Part shown: positions 41,559 through 49,297 of the stretch, piece by piece
How positions within the stretch are numbered: position 1 is the stretch's first letter
How the letters are laid out: each line of letters starts with the position of its first letter
Assembly (NCBI RefSeq): GCF_009908295.1
Contig: NZ_JAAALO010000014.1
Span: 62,001-126,000, forward strand
Direction: 5' to 3'
Origin: Micromonospora rubida
Lineage (GTDB): Bacteria > Actinomycetota > Actinomycetes > Mycobacteriales > Micromonosporaceae
Length of the DNA stretch: 64,000 nucleotides
The notes under the pieces: model-generated
Databases searched by the model: none
What the model was told of the DNA's origin: nothing
What the model saw: only the letters and a program-made list of their open reading frames with translations
Translations under genes and position numbers: made by a program

Positions 41559-42983
41559 TCAGCTCGCGGCGCCGAACCACTTGGGCAGGTGGCTGAGCAG
41601 ATCCTGCTGGTCTTCACCGACCCACACCACGTGGCCGTCGGGTCGCAGCAGCACGGCGGGCGCGTCCAGCTCCTCGCTGACGTCGACGACATGGTCGACC
41701 CGTTCCGCCCAGCCCGCCACCGAGAGCCGGCCGGTCTGGTCGAGCAGCAGCCCGCGGCCGCCGTGTGTCAGCTCGTAGAGGCGCCCCCGCTTCAGCCGCA
41801 CGTCCCGCAGCCGCCGGCCGAGCAGTTCGTGTCCCGCGCCGAAGTCGTAGCGGACCCCGATCGCGGTGATCTTCTCGATCAGGTACCGGTTCACGTCCTC
41901 GAAGTCCATCAGTTCCGACAGCAGTCGGCGCACCGCCCGGGGTCCCGGATCGGTGGACAGCAGCTCCATCTGCGCGCGGGTGTTGTTCAGCACGTCGGCG
42001 GCCACCGGGTGCCGTTCGGTGTGGTAGCTGTCCAGCAGCCCCTCCGGTGCCCAGCCATTGACCTCGGCGGCCAGTTTCCAGCCGAGGTTGAACGCGTCCT
42101 GGACGCCGAGGTTGAGGCCCTGCCCACCGGTCGGCGGGTGGATGTGCGCCGCGTCGCCGGCCAGCAGCACCCGGCCGACCCGGTAGCGCTCGGCCAGCCG
42201 GGTGGCGTCGCCGAAGCGGGACAGCCAGCGCGGCGAGTGCACACCGAAGTCGGTGCCCGCGAACACCCGCAGCTGTCGCCTGAAATCCTCGATGGTCGGC
42301 GGGACCCTGCGGTCCTCGGCCACCCCCTGCGCGGGCACGACAACGCGGTACACCCCGTCCCCGAGGGGCCCGAGGCCGAAGCGCAGTTGGGTCTTGCGGA
42401 CCTCCGCGACGACGGCGGCCACCGTCGCCGGGTCCTCGCCCACCTCCATCTCGCCCAGCAGCGTCTCGACCGTGGTGGGCTCGCCGGGGAAACCGACGCC
42501 GAGCAGCTTGCGAACCGTGCTGCGGCCGCCGTCGCAGCCGACGAGGTAACGCGAACGCAGCCGCGTGCCGTCGGCCAGTTCGGCGGTCACCCCGTGGTCG
42601 TCCTGGCTGAGCCCGACCAGTTCGCAGCCCCGGCGGATCTCGACGCCGAGCTCGGTGGCGCGCTCGGCCAGCAGGCGATCGGTGCTGGTCTGCGGGATGC
42701 CGAGGACGTAGGCGTGCGCGGTGTCCAGGCGCTGCGGCTGCGGCTTGGGGATGCCGGCGAAGAAACCACCGAGTGGGTGCTGCTGGCCGAGCGCGAGGAA
42801 CCGCTCCAGCAGACCCCGCTGGTCCATCACCTCGATACTGCGCGCGTGCAGGCCGAGGGCACGAACGACCCTGGTCGGCTCCGCGTCCCTCTCCAGCACG
42901 AGCACCCGTACCCCGTGCAGCCGCAGCTCGCTCGCCAGCATCAGGCCGGTCGGTCCACCACCCGCAACGATCACGTCAATCAT
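41559..42983 (-). CDS. rox: FAD-dependent rifampicin monooxygenase homologue (copy 2)
   Basis: The 474-residue protein starts at the family's usual point (MIDVIVAGGGPTGLMLASELRLHGVRVLVLERD). It has GGGPTG at 8-13, YLVGCDGGRSTVRKLLGVGFPGEP, GRVLLAGDAAHIHPPTGGQGLNLGVQDAFNLGWKLAAE and the C-terminal thioredoxin-like domain ending LPKWFGAAS. It is a clear paralogue of 8180-9724 and would oxidise rifamycin-type ansamycins. A rifamycin-associated-element-like repeat and a TTGACC/CATATA promoter lie upstream, so it should be drug-inducible. Confidence 0.9.
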   Translation of the reverse strand: MIDVIVAGGGPTGLMLASELRLHGVRVLVLERDAEPTRVVRALGLHARSIEVMDQRGLLERFLALGQQHPLGGFFAGIPKPQPQRLDTAHAYVLGIPQTSTDRLLAERATELGVEIRRGCELVGLSQDDHGVTAELADGTRLRSRYLVGCDGGRSTVRKLLGVGFPGEPTTVETLLGEMEVGEDPATVAAVVAEVRKTQLRFGLGPLGDGVYRVVVPAQGVAEDRRVPPTIEDFRRQLRVFAGTDFGVHSPRWLSRFGDATRLAERYRVGRVLLAGDAAHIHPPTGGQGLNLGVQDAFNLGWKLAAEVNGWAPEGLLDSYHTERHPVAADVLNNTRAQMELLSTDPGPRAVRRLLSELMDFEDVNRYLIEKITAIGVRYDFGAGHELLGRRLRDVRLKRGRLYELTHGGRGLLLDQTGRLSVAGWAERVDHVVDVSEELDAPAVLLRPDGHVVWVGEDQQDLLSHLPKWFGAAS

Positions 42984-43083
42984 GAGAACTCTCCACTCAG
43001 CACACCGGCCGAAGCACCCGAACTCCGCGAATCCCCGATTTCCACAGGTTTTGGCTTTGGCTGGAGATTCTGCGACACCACCC

Positions 43084-43102
43084 GGGTCTTGCCGCAAGGC
43101 CC
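43084..43102. promoter_or_regulatory. Rifamycin-associated element (RAE)-like inverted repeat
   Basis: GGGTCTTGCCGCAAGGCCC is a 19-bp inverted repeat with one mismatch. It matches the RAE found upstream of rifamycin-inactivating genes in actinomycetes. It lies about 100 bp upstream of rox copy 2, just downstream of the -10 box. Confidence 0.75.
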
Positions 43103-43111
43103 CCGGTGCGA

Positions 43112-43141
43112 TATATGTTGAGAGTGGCAAGGAGGGGTCAA
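43112..43141 (-). promoter_or_regulatory. Promoter of rox copy 2
   Basis: On the minus strand TTGACC (43136-43141), 18 bases and CATATA (43112-43117) form a vegetative-type promoter reading towards rox. The RAE-like repeat begins 9 bp downstream of the -10. Confidence 0.55.
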
Positions 43142-43169
43142 CTTCTTTGCCTTTGCTTATGCCGCTTGG

Positions 43170-43361
43170 CGCCCCTTCCCGTTCCCCGGCGGGCACGAGG
43201 ACGACGGCAGCACGCCACGCGCTTCGCGCGACCTCGTCATCGGCGTCCCGCAGCAACGACCGCGTGATCGCGGGCCACGCGCTCCCGTCCCCGATCTTGG
43301 ACAGCGTATGCAACGCCTGGCTTCGGGCCTGAGCACACTCGGCACCAGGGTCCGGGCCCAC
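43170..43361 (-). pseudogene. HEAT-repeat protein fragment
   Basis: About 60 codons read as a HEAT repeat pair: QALHTLSKIGDGSAWPAITRSLLRDADDEVARSAWRAAV. There is no start or end of a HEAT protein. The fragment overlaps the 5' end of the MFS fragment on the other strand, marking a rearrangement junction. Confidence 0.5.
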
Positions 43362-44222
43362 CTGCAGTCCACGCTCAATGCCGGCCTGGCGATCGGCGCG
43401 GCCCTGGGCGGCGTGGCCCTGGCCGTCGACACCCCGCTCGCCTACCTGACGGTGCTGGGCGTCGACGCGGCGAGTTTCCTGCTCGCCGCCGTGCTGCTGC
43501 GGGGGCTGCCCGTGGTGCGACCCGCACCGCGCGCAGGCGGCGGCGCACCGGCCCTCGCGGTGCTCAGCGACCGCCCGTACGCCGTGATCACGCTGCTCAA
43601 CGCCATTCTGCTGCTGTACATGCCACTGCTCAGCCTCATCATTCCCCTGTGGATCACCCAGCGCACCGAGGCGCCCGGGTGGGTGGTCGCGGTGCTGCTG
43701 ATCCTCAACACGCTCAGCGTCGTGATGTTCCAGGTCCGGATCGCCCGCGGGGTCACCGATCTGCGCAGCGCAACCAGTTTCGTGCGGTACTCCGGGCTGG
43801 CGATGTTCGTTTCCTGTGCCGTGTTCGCCCTCTCCGGCGTCGGCACGTCACCCTGGCAGGTCGCCGTCGTCCTGGTGCTCGCCGCAGGCATGCAGGTCAT
43901 CGGCGAGATGATGCAGGCAGCCGGCTCCTGGGAGATCAGCTTCGGGCTGGCACCCGCCGGGCGTCAGGGCCAGTATCAGGGCTTCTTCGGCACCGGCACC
44001 GCCGTGGCCCGCATGCTCGGCCCTCTTGTCCTCACCACCCTGATCATCGGTTGGGGCGCCCCGGGCTGGCTGCTGCTGGGCGGGCTCTTCGTCGCGGCGG
44101 CCTCCGCGATGGGCCCGGCGGTGCGCTGGGCCGAGCGCTCAGCGGAGCCGGTCGACGGTGACGGGGGTCGTCCCCGCTGCCGCATGCTCCAGCCGACGCT
44201 CACCAGCCCGGTCGAGGAGTAG
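43308..44222 (+). pseudogene. Truncated MFS transporter
   Basis: The frame encodes about 300 residues. From RVRAHLQSTLNAGLAIGAALGGVAL it matches the middle and C-terminal half of a 12-helix MFS exporter: helices 5-12, including LLNAILLLYMPLLSLIIPLWI and LGPLVLTTLIIGWGAPGWLLLGGLF. The first four helices are missing. The ATG at 43308 lies in unrelated HEAT sequence. It is unlikely to be functional. Confidence 0.65.
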
Positions 44223-44390
44223 TCCGGGCGAGCAGGAACCTCTCGGCCAGCAGCCCTTCCGGCTCGCCGGCGCCGTCGTGGACCACGTAGTAGTGCAGTG
44301 CAGGTGAGTCGGCCGTGTCTCTTCTCGTTTGAGTTGGCGAGGCTGAGGTGGATTGACCTGCGGCTCGCCCTCGCGACCCAACCGGAGAGA

Positions 44391-45247
44391 TCAGAAACCG
44401 AAAGAGTTGAACGGTTCGGGATCAACACGGAAGACCCGGGCGGTGTCGTTCACCGCACCGGGTCGGTGAGGATGGATGCGTCCTGCTCCGGCCATCACGG
44501 CAGCGGACATGCCGCCCAAATACAGGGAACTCAATGACTGGATGTCCATCGTGAGGTCCGGTCGCATGTCCGTTCGGGTGCAGGTCGCCCCTTCAGGGGA
44601 TACTGCCAACCGCCAGGCGCCGACATTGTGCGGGCACATACTGTCGTCCTCGATCGCGAAGGTCAGCTCAGCGGCAGTGTCGTAGGCGCGTGCGGTCAAG
44701 GCGCCCGGCAGGTCGAGGATACGGGGTCAATGAAGCGGGAGTCGCTGCGGTCCAGCTCCCAACGGGCGCGCATCGTCGCCGGGGAAAACCCGAAGCGTCC
44801 GTAGATGCCGCCCTCGCTTGCGCTCAAAGCGGCCAGCGGTTCGCCGCGGTCCAAGGCCTCCTCGAACATCGCCTGCATCATGCCGCGCAGGAGACCGCGC
44901 CGACGGTGAGTCGCGATCACACCAGTTGCCGTGACGCCACCGAGGGGGACAACACGCATGCCCGGCACGGTGATGGCCAGCGAGAGCATCGCCGAGCCGC
45001 CCACAAGCTTTCCGTCCACGAAGGCAGCTTGGGGATGGAAGTGAACATCCATTACCTCATCGGCCCAAGCTTCCAGTTGCTGCTCGGTGGCCGGCTTTCT
45101 CGGGGGCGGCCACGCTTCTGGGCCACCATGCCATGAGGCGGGTGCCGGCTCCCAGTTCGGCAGCCCGTTGGCGTACGGCAGCACCTTGAGGTACTCGACC
45201 GCCTCGGAACGTTCAACAGGTCGGATCTCGATCTTCACGATCCGCAT
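44391..45247 (-). pseudogene. Eis-like GNAT acetyltransferase with internal deletion
   Basis: The upstream frame (45247 to about 44720) has the N-terminal GNAT domain of Eis proteins (VPLGGVTATGVIATHRRRGLLRGMMQAMFEEALDRGEPLAALSASEGGIYGRFGFSPATMRARWELDRSDSRFIDP) and then stops. A second frame (about 44715 to 44391) has the C-terminal sterol-carrier-like domain (DLPGALTARAYDTAAELTFAIEDD, then NVGAWRLAVSPEGATC). About 150-200 residues that join them in intact Eis are gone, and the halves are in different frames. Confidence 0.75.
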
Positions 45248-45356
45248 CCTTCAGCTCCGTCAACGCCGTAGCAACGAAGATTCGGCACCTGTCCAGTCAC
45301 CGGGGCCGCACTGGTTGAACGACCCTCACGGACGCCGTCGGCTCACCACACCTTGA

Positions 45357-45398
45357 CCTAATTATTGGATTAATTTTTTCGATAATCCAATAATTAGG
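45357..45398. repeat. AT-rich perfect inverted repeat
   Basis: Two 16-bp arms (45357-45372 and 45383-45398) are perfectly complementary around a 10-nt T-rich loop. In a genome this GC-rich, a 42-bp segment with so much A+T stands out and suggests a foreign origin or a protein-binding site. Confidence 0.7.
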
Positions 45399-45483
45399 CG
45401 GGGACAAACCAGGCAAAAGCATGTTGCATCATAATGACAGTTATGTGCGCCAGAAGGGCTGTCCTGGCTCAGGCACCTGATTT

Positions 45484-45488
45484 GGCGC
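45484..45488. repeat. Target-site duplication, left (GGCGC)
   Basis: This is identical to 53382-53386 and directly abuts the TGTCCTG end of the transposon. Confidence 0.85.
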
Positions 45489-45504
45489 TGTCCTGTCCCA
45501 GTTG

Positions 45505-45572
45505 ATCTGAGACATCCCGCTGAAGCTGGAGTTGTGGGCCCGACTATCTGCGACCCGACCCAGTGAAGCTGG
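45505..45572 (+). repeat. Left-end TnsB-site-like repeats A and B
   Basis: Repeat A (45505-45529) and repeat B (45546-45572) both start ATCTG(A/C)GAC and end TGAAGCTGG. A third copy lies at 48469. Tn7-like ends carry several such transposase-binding sites. Confidence 0.6.
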
Positions 45573-45682
45573 GGGCGGCGGCTGCTTGAGTGAACCGGAT
45601 TCGGGGGTGACGTCCTGATAGGCCGTGCTGGCGACGCGTGCCGATTAGCACATTTGATCGAACGCGGGGGTATCGTCCGAGG

Positions 45683-46327
45683 ATGACAACCTCGGGGCTG
45701 CCTCCGGACCTGCCCGGCTTGAGTCCTCGTCAACGACAGATCTTGGTCGTGATACGGCAGTGGGTCGAGCGCCATGGGTATCCACCGACGGTGCGGGAGA
45801 TCGGCGCTGCGGTCGGACTCGGGTCTCCATCATCGGTAGCGCACCATCTGAAGGTGCTCCAACAGCGAGGCTTCCTGCGCCGGGCCGCACACGGGCCACG
45901 CGCTGTTGACGCCCGCCCATCGCGACGCTCAGACGCCACTGGTGGCGCGCTCTCTGGTGTTCAGGTTCCGCTGCTGGGCTCGATCGCTGCCGGCGCTCCC
46001 ATTCTGGCCGAGGAGTACGTCGAGGAATTCCTGACCCTGCCCAGGAAGCTCGTCGGCCACGGAAGGCTGTTCGCGCTGCATGTCCGCGGAGACTCAATGG
46101 TCGAAGCTGGCATCGCAGACGGGGACGTCGTCGTGGTGCGGCAGCAAGCGGTAGCCGACAGTGGCGACATCATCGCCGCCATGATTGACGACGAGGCCAC
46201 CGTCAAGGTCTTGCGTATCCGGGACGGCGCCGTGGACCTGCTACCCCGCAACCCGCGCTACCCCGTCATCCCCGGTGACCGCGCGGTGATCCTCGGCAAG
46301 GTGGTCTGCGTGTTGCGTCGTAGCTGA
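45683..46327 (+). CDS. lexA: LexA-type self-cleaving repressor carried by the transposon
   Basis: The 214-residue protein is a full LexA. It has a winged helix (LSPRQRQILVVIRQWVERHGYPPTVREIGAAVGLGSPSSVAHHLKVLQQRGFL), the A103-G104 cleavage site (LGSIAAGAPILAEEYVEEF) and the S24 peptidase dyad S138 (RGDSM) and K175 (ATVKVLR). It should repress until RecA-triggered self-cleavage. ATG 45683 has a GAGG ribosome binding site. Only a TCGAAC half-site is seen upstream. The host presumably has its own lexA elsewhere. It may control the transposon genes or nearby cargo, which is inference. Confidence 0.92.
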   Translation: MTTSGLPPDLPGLSPRQRQILVVIRQWVERHGYPPTVREIGAAVGLGSPSSVAHHLKVLQQRGFLRRAAHGPRAVDARPSRRSDATGGALSGVQVPLLGSIAAGAPILAEEYVEEFLTLPRKLVGHGRLFALHVRGDSMVEAGIADGDVVVVRQQAVADSGDIIAAMIDDEATVKVLRIRDGAVDLLPRNPRYPVIPGDRAVILGKVVCVLRRS

Positions 46328-46375
46328 GCGTGTCCGCCCGTAGCGGCGACGGAGAATCAACGCTGGACAGATGGC

Positions 46376-46870
46376 TTACGGTAGCTGAGACTCGCTTTCA
46401 GCGTTATGCGACCGGCGGGCCGACGGCCGGGGGCGTGGTTGCCGATCGATGTCCTCGCGCCGGATGTGTGCCGATCGGTGTGCGCGTGCGGCCGTGGATG
46501 AAATGGCGGCCAGGTGCGGACGGGTCGGCAACCAGATGGTCTGAATGCCGAGTTGCTCGTTCATCGCGGCGAGCTGGTACTCATAGCCAAGGTCAGCGGC
46601 CGTGCGTACGCCGCGGACGATGACCGTGGCGCTGCGGCGGAGGCAGTAGGCAGTGGTTAGGCCGGTCCAGGTGTCCACTTCGACGTTGTCCCAGGCTGCC
46701 GGCATGGCGTCGCGCACCTGTACGGCCCTGGCCGTGGCCCCGGCGGTTGGTTGCTTGTCGGCGTTTACCGCCAGCAACACGATGATCCGATCGAACATCA
46801 CCCGAGCGCGGGCCACCAGGTCGCGGTGTCCCGGGGTAAACGGATCGAACGTGCCTGGATAAACCGCCAT
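46376..46870 (-). CDS. CoaD-like phosphopantetheine adenylyltransferase homologue
   Basis: From ATG 46870 the product has 164 residues, the length of CoaD. The nucleotidyltransferase motif is present (YPGTFDPFTPGHRDLVARA, T-x-G-H), as are VIVRGVRTAADLGYEYQLAAMNEQL and the ISSTAAR motif (normally ISSTxVR). CoaD makes dephospho-CoA from 4'-phosphopantetheine. After ISSTAAR the sequence (AHRSAHIRREDIDRQPRPR...) no longer resembles CoaD, so the last 35 residues may be shifted. It may be a spare or inhibitor-tolerant copy, or decaying. It is part of the transposon cargo. Confidence 0.72.
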   Translation of the reverse strand: MAVYPGTFDPFTPGHRDLVARARVMFDRIIVLLAVNADKQPTAGATARAVQVRDAMPAAWDNVEVDTWTGLTTAYCLRRSATVIVRGVRTAADLGYEYQLAAMNEQLGIQTIWLPTRPHLAAISSTAARAHRSAHIRREDIDRQPRPRPSARRSHNAESESQLP

Positions 46871-46973
46871 CGAAACGCGCACGGGCGCTACTCCACGATC
46901 CGATGTAGCAGTCACCGCGACCCCAACCACATTGCCACGATTGTCTGTGATCTTCTCAAGATTCTGTTGCTGC

Positions 46974-47702
46974 TCAGGTGAGGACGAGGAGGTCCAGGGC
47001 GTCAACCACGGGTCCGGTCTCACGTTGCGCTGCCGTGCGCAGTCGGGCCAGGCCTGCGGCGTACTCGTCGTCGCTTATCAATTGCAGAGGGGTGTGTGCC
47101 TCGCGGCGCAGTGCCGTCGCAGCCTCACGTAGTGAGGCTGCGGTTACCTGCGGGACCTGTTCGAGGCCGACGGTGACGAACCCGGCGGCAGTGAAGGCTG
47201 CTTCGACGTCGGCCACGCTGGGGTAGGTGTCGAGCACCCGGATGGCTTCGGGGAAGTAACGGAACAGGGTAATCGCTTGGTGTCGGCCGGCGAACGCGGA
47301 GCGGATCAGCACCGGGCCGCCGGGGCGGACGACCCTGCGTAGTTCTCGGGCTGCACGGGTCAGGTCTGGCACGTGGTGAATGACCGTGGAGATCCAGGCG
47401 GCGTCGACGCTGCCGTCGTCGAGCGGGATGCGCTCGGCGTCGCCATGCACGACAGGCTGGTACATCGAGCGGGCACGCATCGCCTCGGAGGGCTCGACCG
47501 CGGTGACCTCGATGTCGTACCAGTCAATGAAGGCTCGCGCCCACATTCCGGTGCCGGAGCCCAGGTCGAGCACTCGCATGCCTGCATGAGGGTCAAGGTG
47601 CCGGGTCACGGCCTCCCGCCAAGCCGAGAGCCCCTCGTCGGTGAGGTGACGGGTCGCCTCGAACGCCGCGGCGTCCGCATTGTCGTACGTGATTCGAGCC
47701 AT
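46974..47702 (-). CDS. SAM-dependent class I methyltransferase
   Basis: The 242-residue protein has motif I VLDLGSGTGMWARAF (44-58), the acidic VTAVEPSEAMRARS strand, GDAERIPLDDGSVDAAW and the post-motif RVVRPGGPVLIRSA. The substrate is unknown; the overall form (UbiE/MenG-like) suggests a small molecule. It lies 103 bp upstream of the CoaD-like gene on the same strand. A decayed relative of this gene lies outside the transposon at 53980-54270. ATG 47702 is preferred because the family starts at YDNADA. Confidence 0.88.
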   Translation of the reverse strand: MARITYDNADAAAFEATRHLTDEGLSAWREAVTRHLDPHAGMRVLDLGSGTGMWARAFIDWYDIEVTAVEPSEAMRARSMYQPVVHGDAERIPLDDGSVDAAWISTVIHHVPDLTRAARELRRVVRPGGPVLIRSAFAGRHQAITLFRYFPEAIRVLDTYPSVADVEAAFTAAGFVTVGLEQVPQVTAASLREAATALRREAHTPLQLISDDEYAAGLARLRTAAQRETGPVVDALDLLVLT

Positions 47703-47811
47703 GCCTTTGACCCAACTGCCTGGACACCCGAGGAAGCAAGGGTGCGGCGGTGTGACGAACCGCCCAGGCTGACGGGCTGCCGGCCAGACGCGGTTTACGT
47801 AAGGTCGGGCC

Positions 47812-48378
47812 ATGGGTGCGGACTCTGACGTGCGGCGCTGGCTACGGCAGCGTGGAGCTGAGGCAATTCAGCACCCCGGCGGCACCCTCTACGCCCACCT
47901 GTGCCGGGTACATGACCGTCTCGCTGAGCTGGAGTGTGGCGTTGACACGCAACTGGCAGGTCTCGCGCATGCCGTTTACGGCACGGACGGCTTCGATGTG
48001 ACGCTGCTCGACTGGAACGATCGAGCCACGCTGCGAAACCTCATCGGCGACGACGCTGAGGCGTTGGTTTATCTGTACGGGGCCTGCGACCGCAGGCGGA
48101 CCTGGCGAGAGCTGGCGACAACCGGTGAGGTCGTCGACCGCTTCACCGATCAGACGTGGCACCTGAGCCCCGGCCAGATGCGACCCTTCGTGGATCTCAG
48201 CATCGTCAACGAGCTGGACGTCATCGATCAAGATCCTTCTACCGTGGACAAGCACGGCGCGTACTTTCGCTCCCTGTTCGCCGCCTGGGCTCCGATCGCT
48301 TCCCCGCGGGTTACCAGTGAGGTGCAGCGACTCCTCGGCGAAGGCAACCAAAGCACTTCTGCGAGGGCCCAGAATTGA
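47812..48378 (+). CDS. Small HD-like/DUF6817-type protein of unknown function
   Basis: The 188-residue protein contains HPGGTLYAHLCRVHDRLAELECGVDTQLAGLAHAVYGTDGF, a pattern with conserved histidines reminiscent of HD-type phosphohydrolases and of proteins annotated DUF6817. It then has LIGDDAEALVYLYGACDR. The enzyme activity is not demonstrated. ATG 47812 follows TAAGGT by seven bases, suggesting a leaderless mRNA. It is divergent from the methyltransferase and upstream of tnsA. Confidence 0.65.
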   Translation: MGADSDVRRWLRQRGAEAIQHPGGTLYAHLCRVHDRLAELECGVDTQLAGLAHAVYGTDGFDVTLLDWNDRATLRNLIGDDAEALVYLYGACDRRRTWRELATTGEVVDRFTDQTWHLSPGQMRPFVDLSIVNELDVIDQDPSTVDKHGAYFRSLFAAWAPIASPRVTSEVQRLLGEGNQSTSARAQN

Positions 48379-48468
48379 CGGTCCGTACCGGCCCCCAGAC
48401 CGCACCTGGTTAACCGGGGCCCGCAATCCGCAGCCGCACGCCTGAGAATTGGTGCCGTTGGTCTGGTG

Positions 48469-48494
48469 ATCTGCGACCCGGCACGCTGAATCTG
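48469..48494 (+). repeat. Internal TnsB-site-like repeat C upstream of tnsA
   Basis: ATCTGCGACCCG is identical to repeat B (45546), and TGAA-x-CTG follows at the same 6-nt spacing. It lies 45-70 bp before tnsA, where a bound TnsB could repress the operon, or it may be a relic of an earlier left end. Confidence 0.6.
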
Positions 48495-48538
48495 ATCAGC
48501 AGCTGCGACACTGGCGGACCGGCGAGGCATGTAGGTGG

Positions 48539-49297
48539 GTGGTCGCGGTGGCCAATCTACGGTCCGTGTCAGGTGGTCGCCTGACGGATCCGGTGGAGTT
48601 CGAGGTTGGCTTTGTCGTTGAGGGCGGGGGCGAGGTGCGTCGGCGCCTGGTCGATGTGGCAGATGTCGCGTTCGAGCAGGTGCCGGCGGTCCGCTCGTTC
48701 CCGTCGTACCGAGGGCAGCGCAACTATCCGGGCCTGTACTGGGCGGCGTGCATCGGTGCTCACGTCGGTTTCGAGTCGTGGTTGGAGCGCGACGAGGCGA
48801 TGGCGTTGGACTTCGACGCGTCCGTGGTGGGCTTCGCCGCGCAGCCGTTCTGGTTGTGGTGGCCGGACACGAGGCGAGCGAGGTCACACGCGCCGGACTT
48901 CTTCGCCCGCCGCCGGGACGGGACCGGGGTGGTGATCGACTGCCGTCCAACGGACCGGATCGCGGAGAGGGACGTTGCCGCGTTCGACGCCACCGCCCAG
49001 GCGTGCGACGTTGTGGGCTGGGACTACCGGCTCGTGAGCGGGCACGATGGGGTGTGGTTGGCGAACCTGCGGTGGCTGGCCGGCTACCGACACCCCCGCT
49101 ATCTCGACGGGCAAGTCGCGGCTCAGCTGCTTGACCGGTTCGGCTCGCCGACGCCGTTGATGGAGGTGGCAGCGCAGGTCGGTGACCCGATCGCGGTCCT
49201 GCCAGTGCTCTATCACTTGATCTGGTCGCAGCAGTTGTCCGTCGACATGGCACTACGGTTGGACGCCGCGTCGATCGTGGTGAGGGCGGGAACGTGA
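48539..49297 (+). CDS. tnsA: TnsA-like endonuclease of the transposon
   Basis: The 252-residue protein matches actinobacterial TnsA homologues, the nuclease that cuts the 5' strand at Tn7 ends. The active-site set is visible: E79 (GFESWLERDE), D120 (SHAPDFFAR) and VVIDCR at 132-136, where the usual Q-x-K lysine is replaced by arginine. N-terminal residues FEVGFVVEGGGEVRRRLVDVADVAFEQVPAVRSFPSYRGQRNYPGLYW follow the family. A start at GTG 48548 is possible. It overlaps tnsB by 4 bp. Its presence implies cut-and-paste transposition. Confidence 0.88.
   Translation: MVAVANLRSVSGGRLTDPVEFEVGFVVEGGGEVRRRLVDVADVAFEQVPAVRSFPSYRGQRNYPGLYWAACIGAHVGFESWLERDEAMALDFDASVVGFAAQPFWLWWPDTRRARSHAPDFFARRRDGTGVVIDCRPTDRIAERDVAAFDATAQACDVVGWDYRLVSGHDGVWLANLRWLAGYRHPRYLDGQVAAQLLDRFGSPTPLMEVAAQVGDPIAVLPVLYHLIWSQQLSVDMALRLDAASIVVRAGT

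Larger units (their letters stand above)
45248..45488. other. Left flank of the Tn7-like element
   Basis: No gene is recognised. The stretch contains the AT-rich hairpin at 45357-45398, a CATAA-N6-TTATG repeat near 45432, a TGTCCTG heptamer at 45460 that precedes the true transposon end by 29 bp, and the left target duplication GGCGC at 45484-45488. Confidence 0.6.

Noticed and set aside
44225..44305. Possible gene fragment (frame reading HYYVVHDGAGEPEGLLAERFLL)
   Set aside because: The reading is protein-like but too short, and I could not assign it to a family; not listed as a feature.
45630..45690. SOS box controlling the transposon lexA
   Set aside because: Only TCGAAC is present; the partner GTTCGA half-site is not at the right distance.
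48439..48540. Left transposon end immediately upstream of tnsA
   Set aside because: Repeat C occurs here, but no TGT terminus with matching inverted repeat and duplication was found; the pair 45489/53381 satisfies all three criteria.
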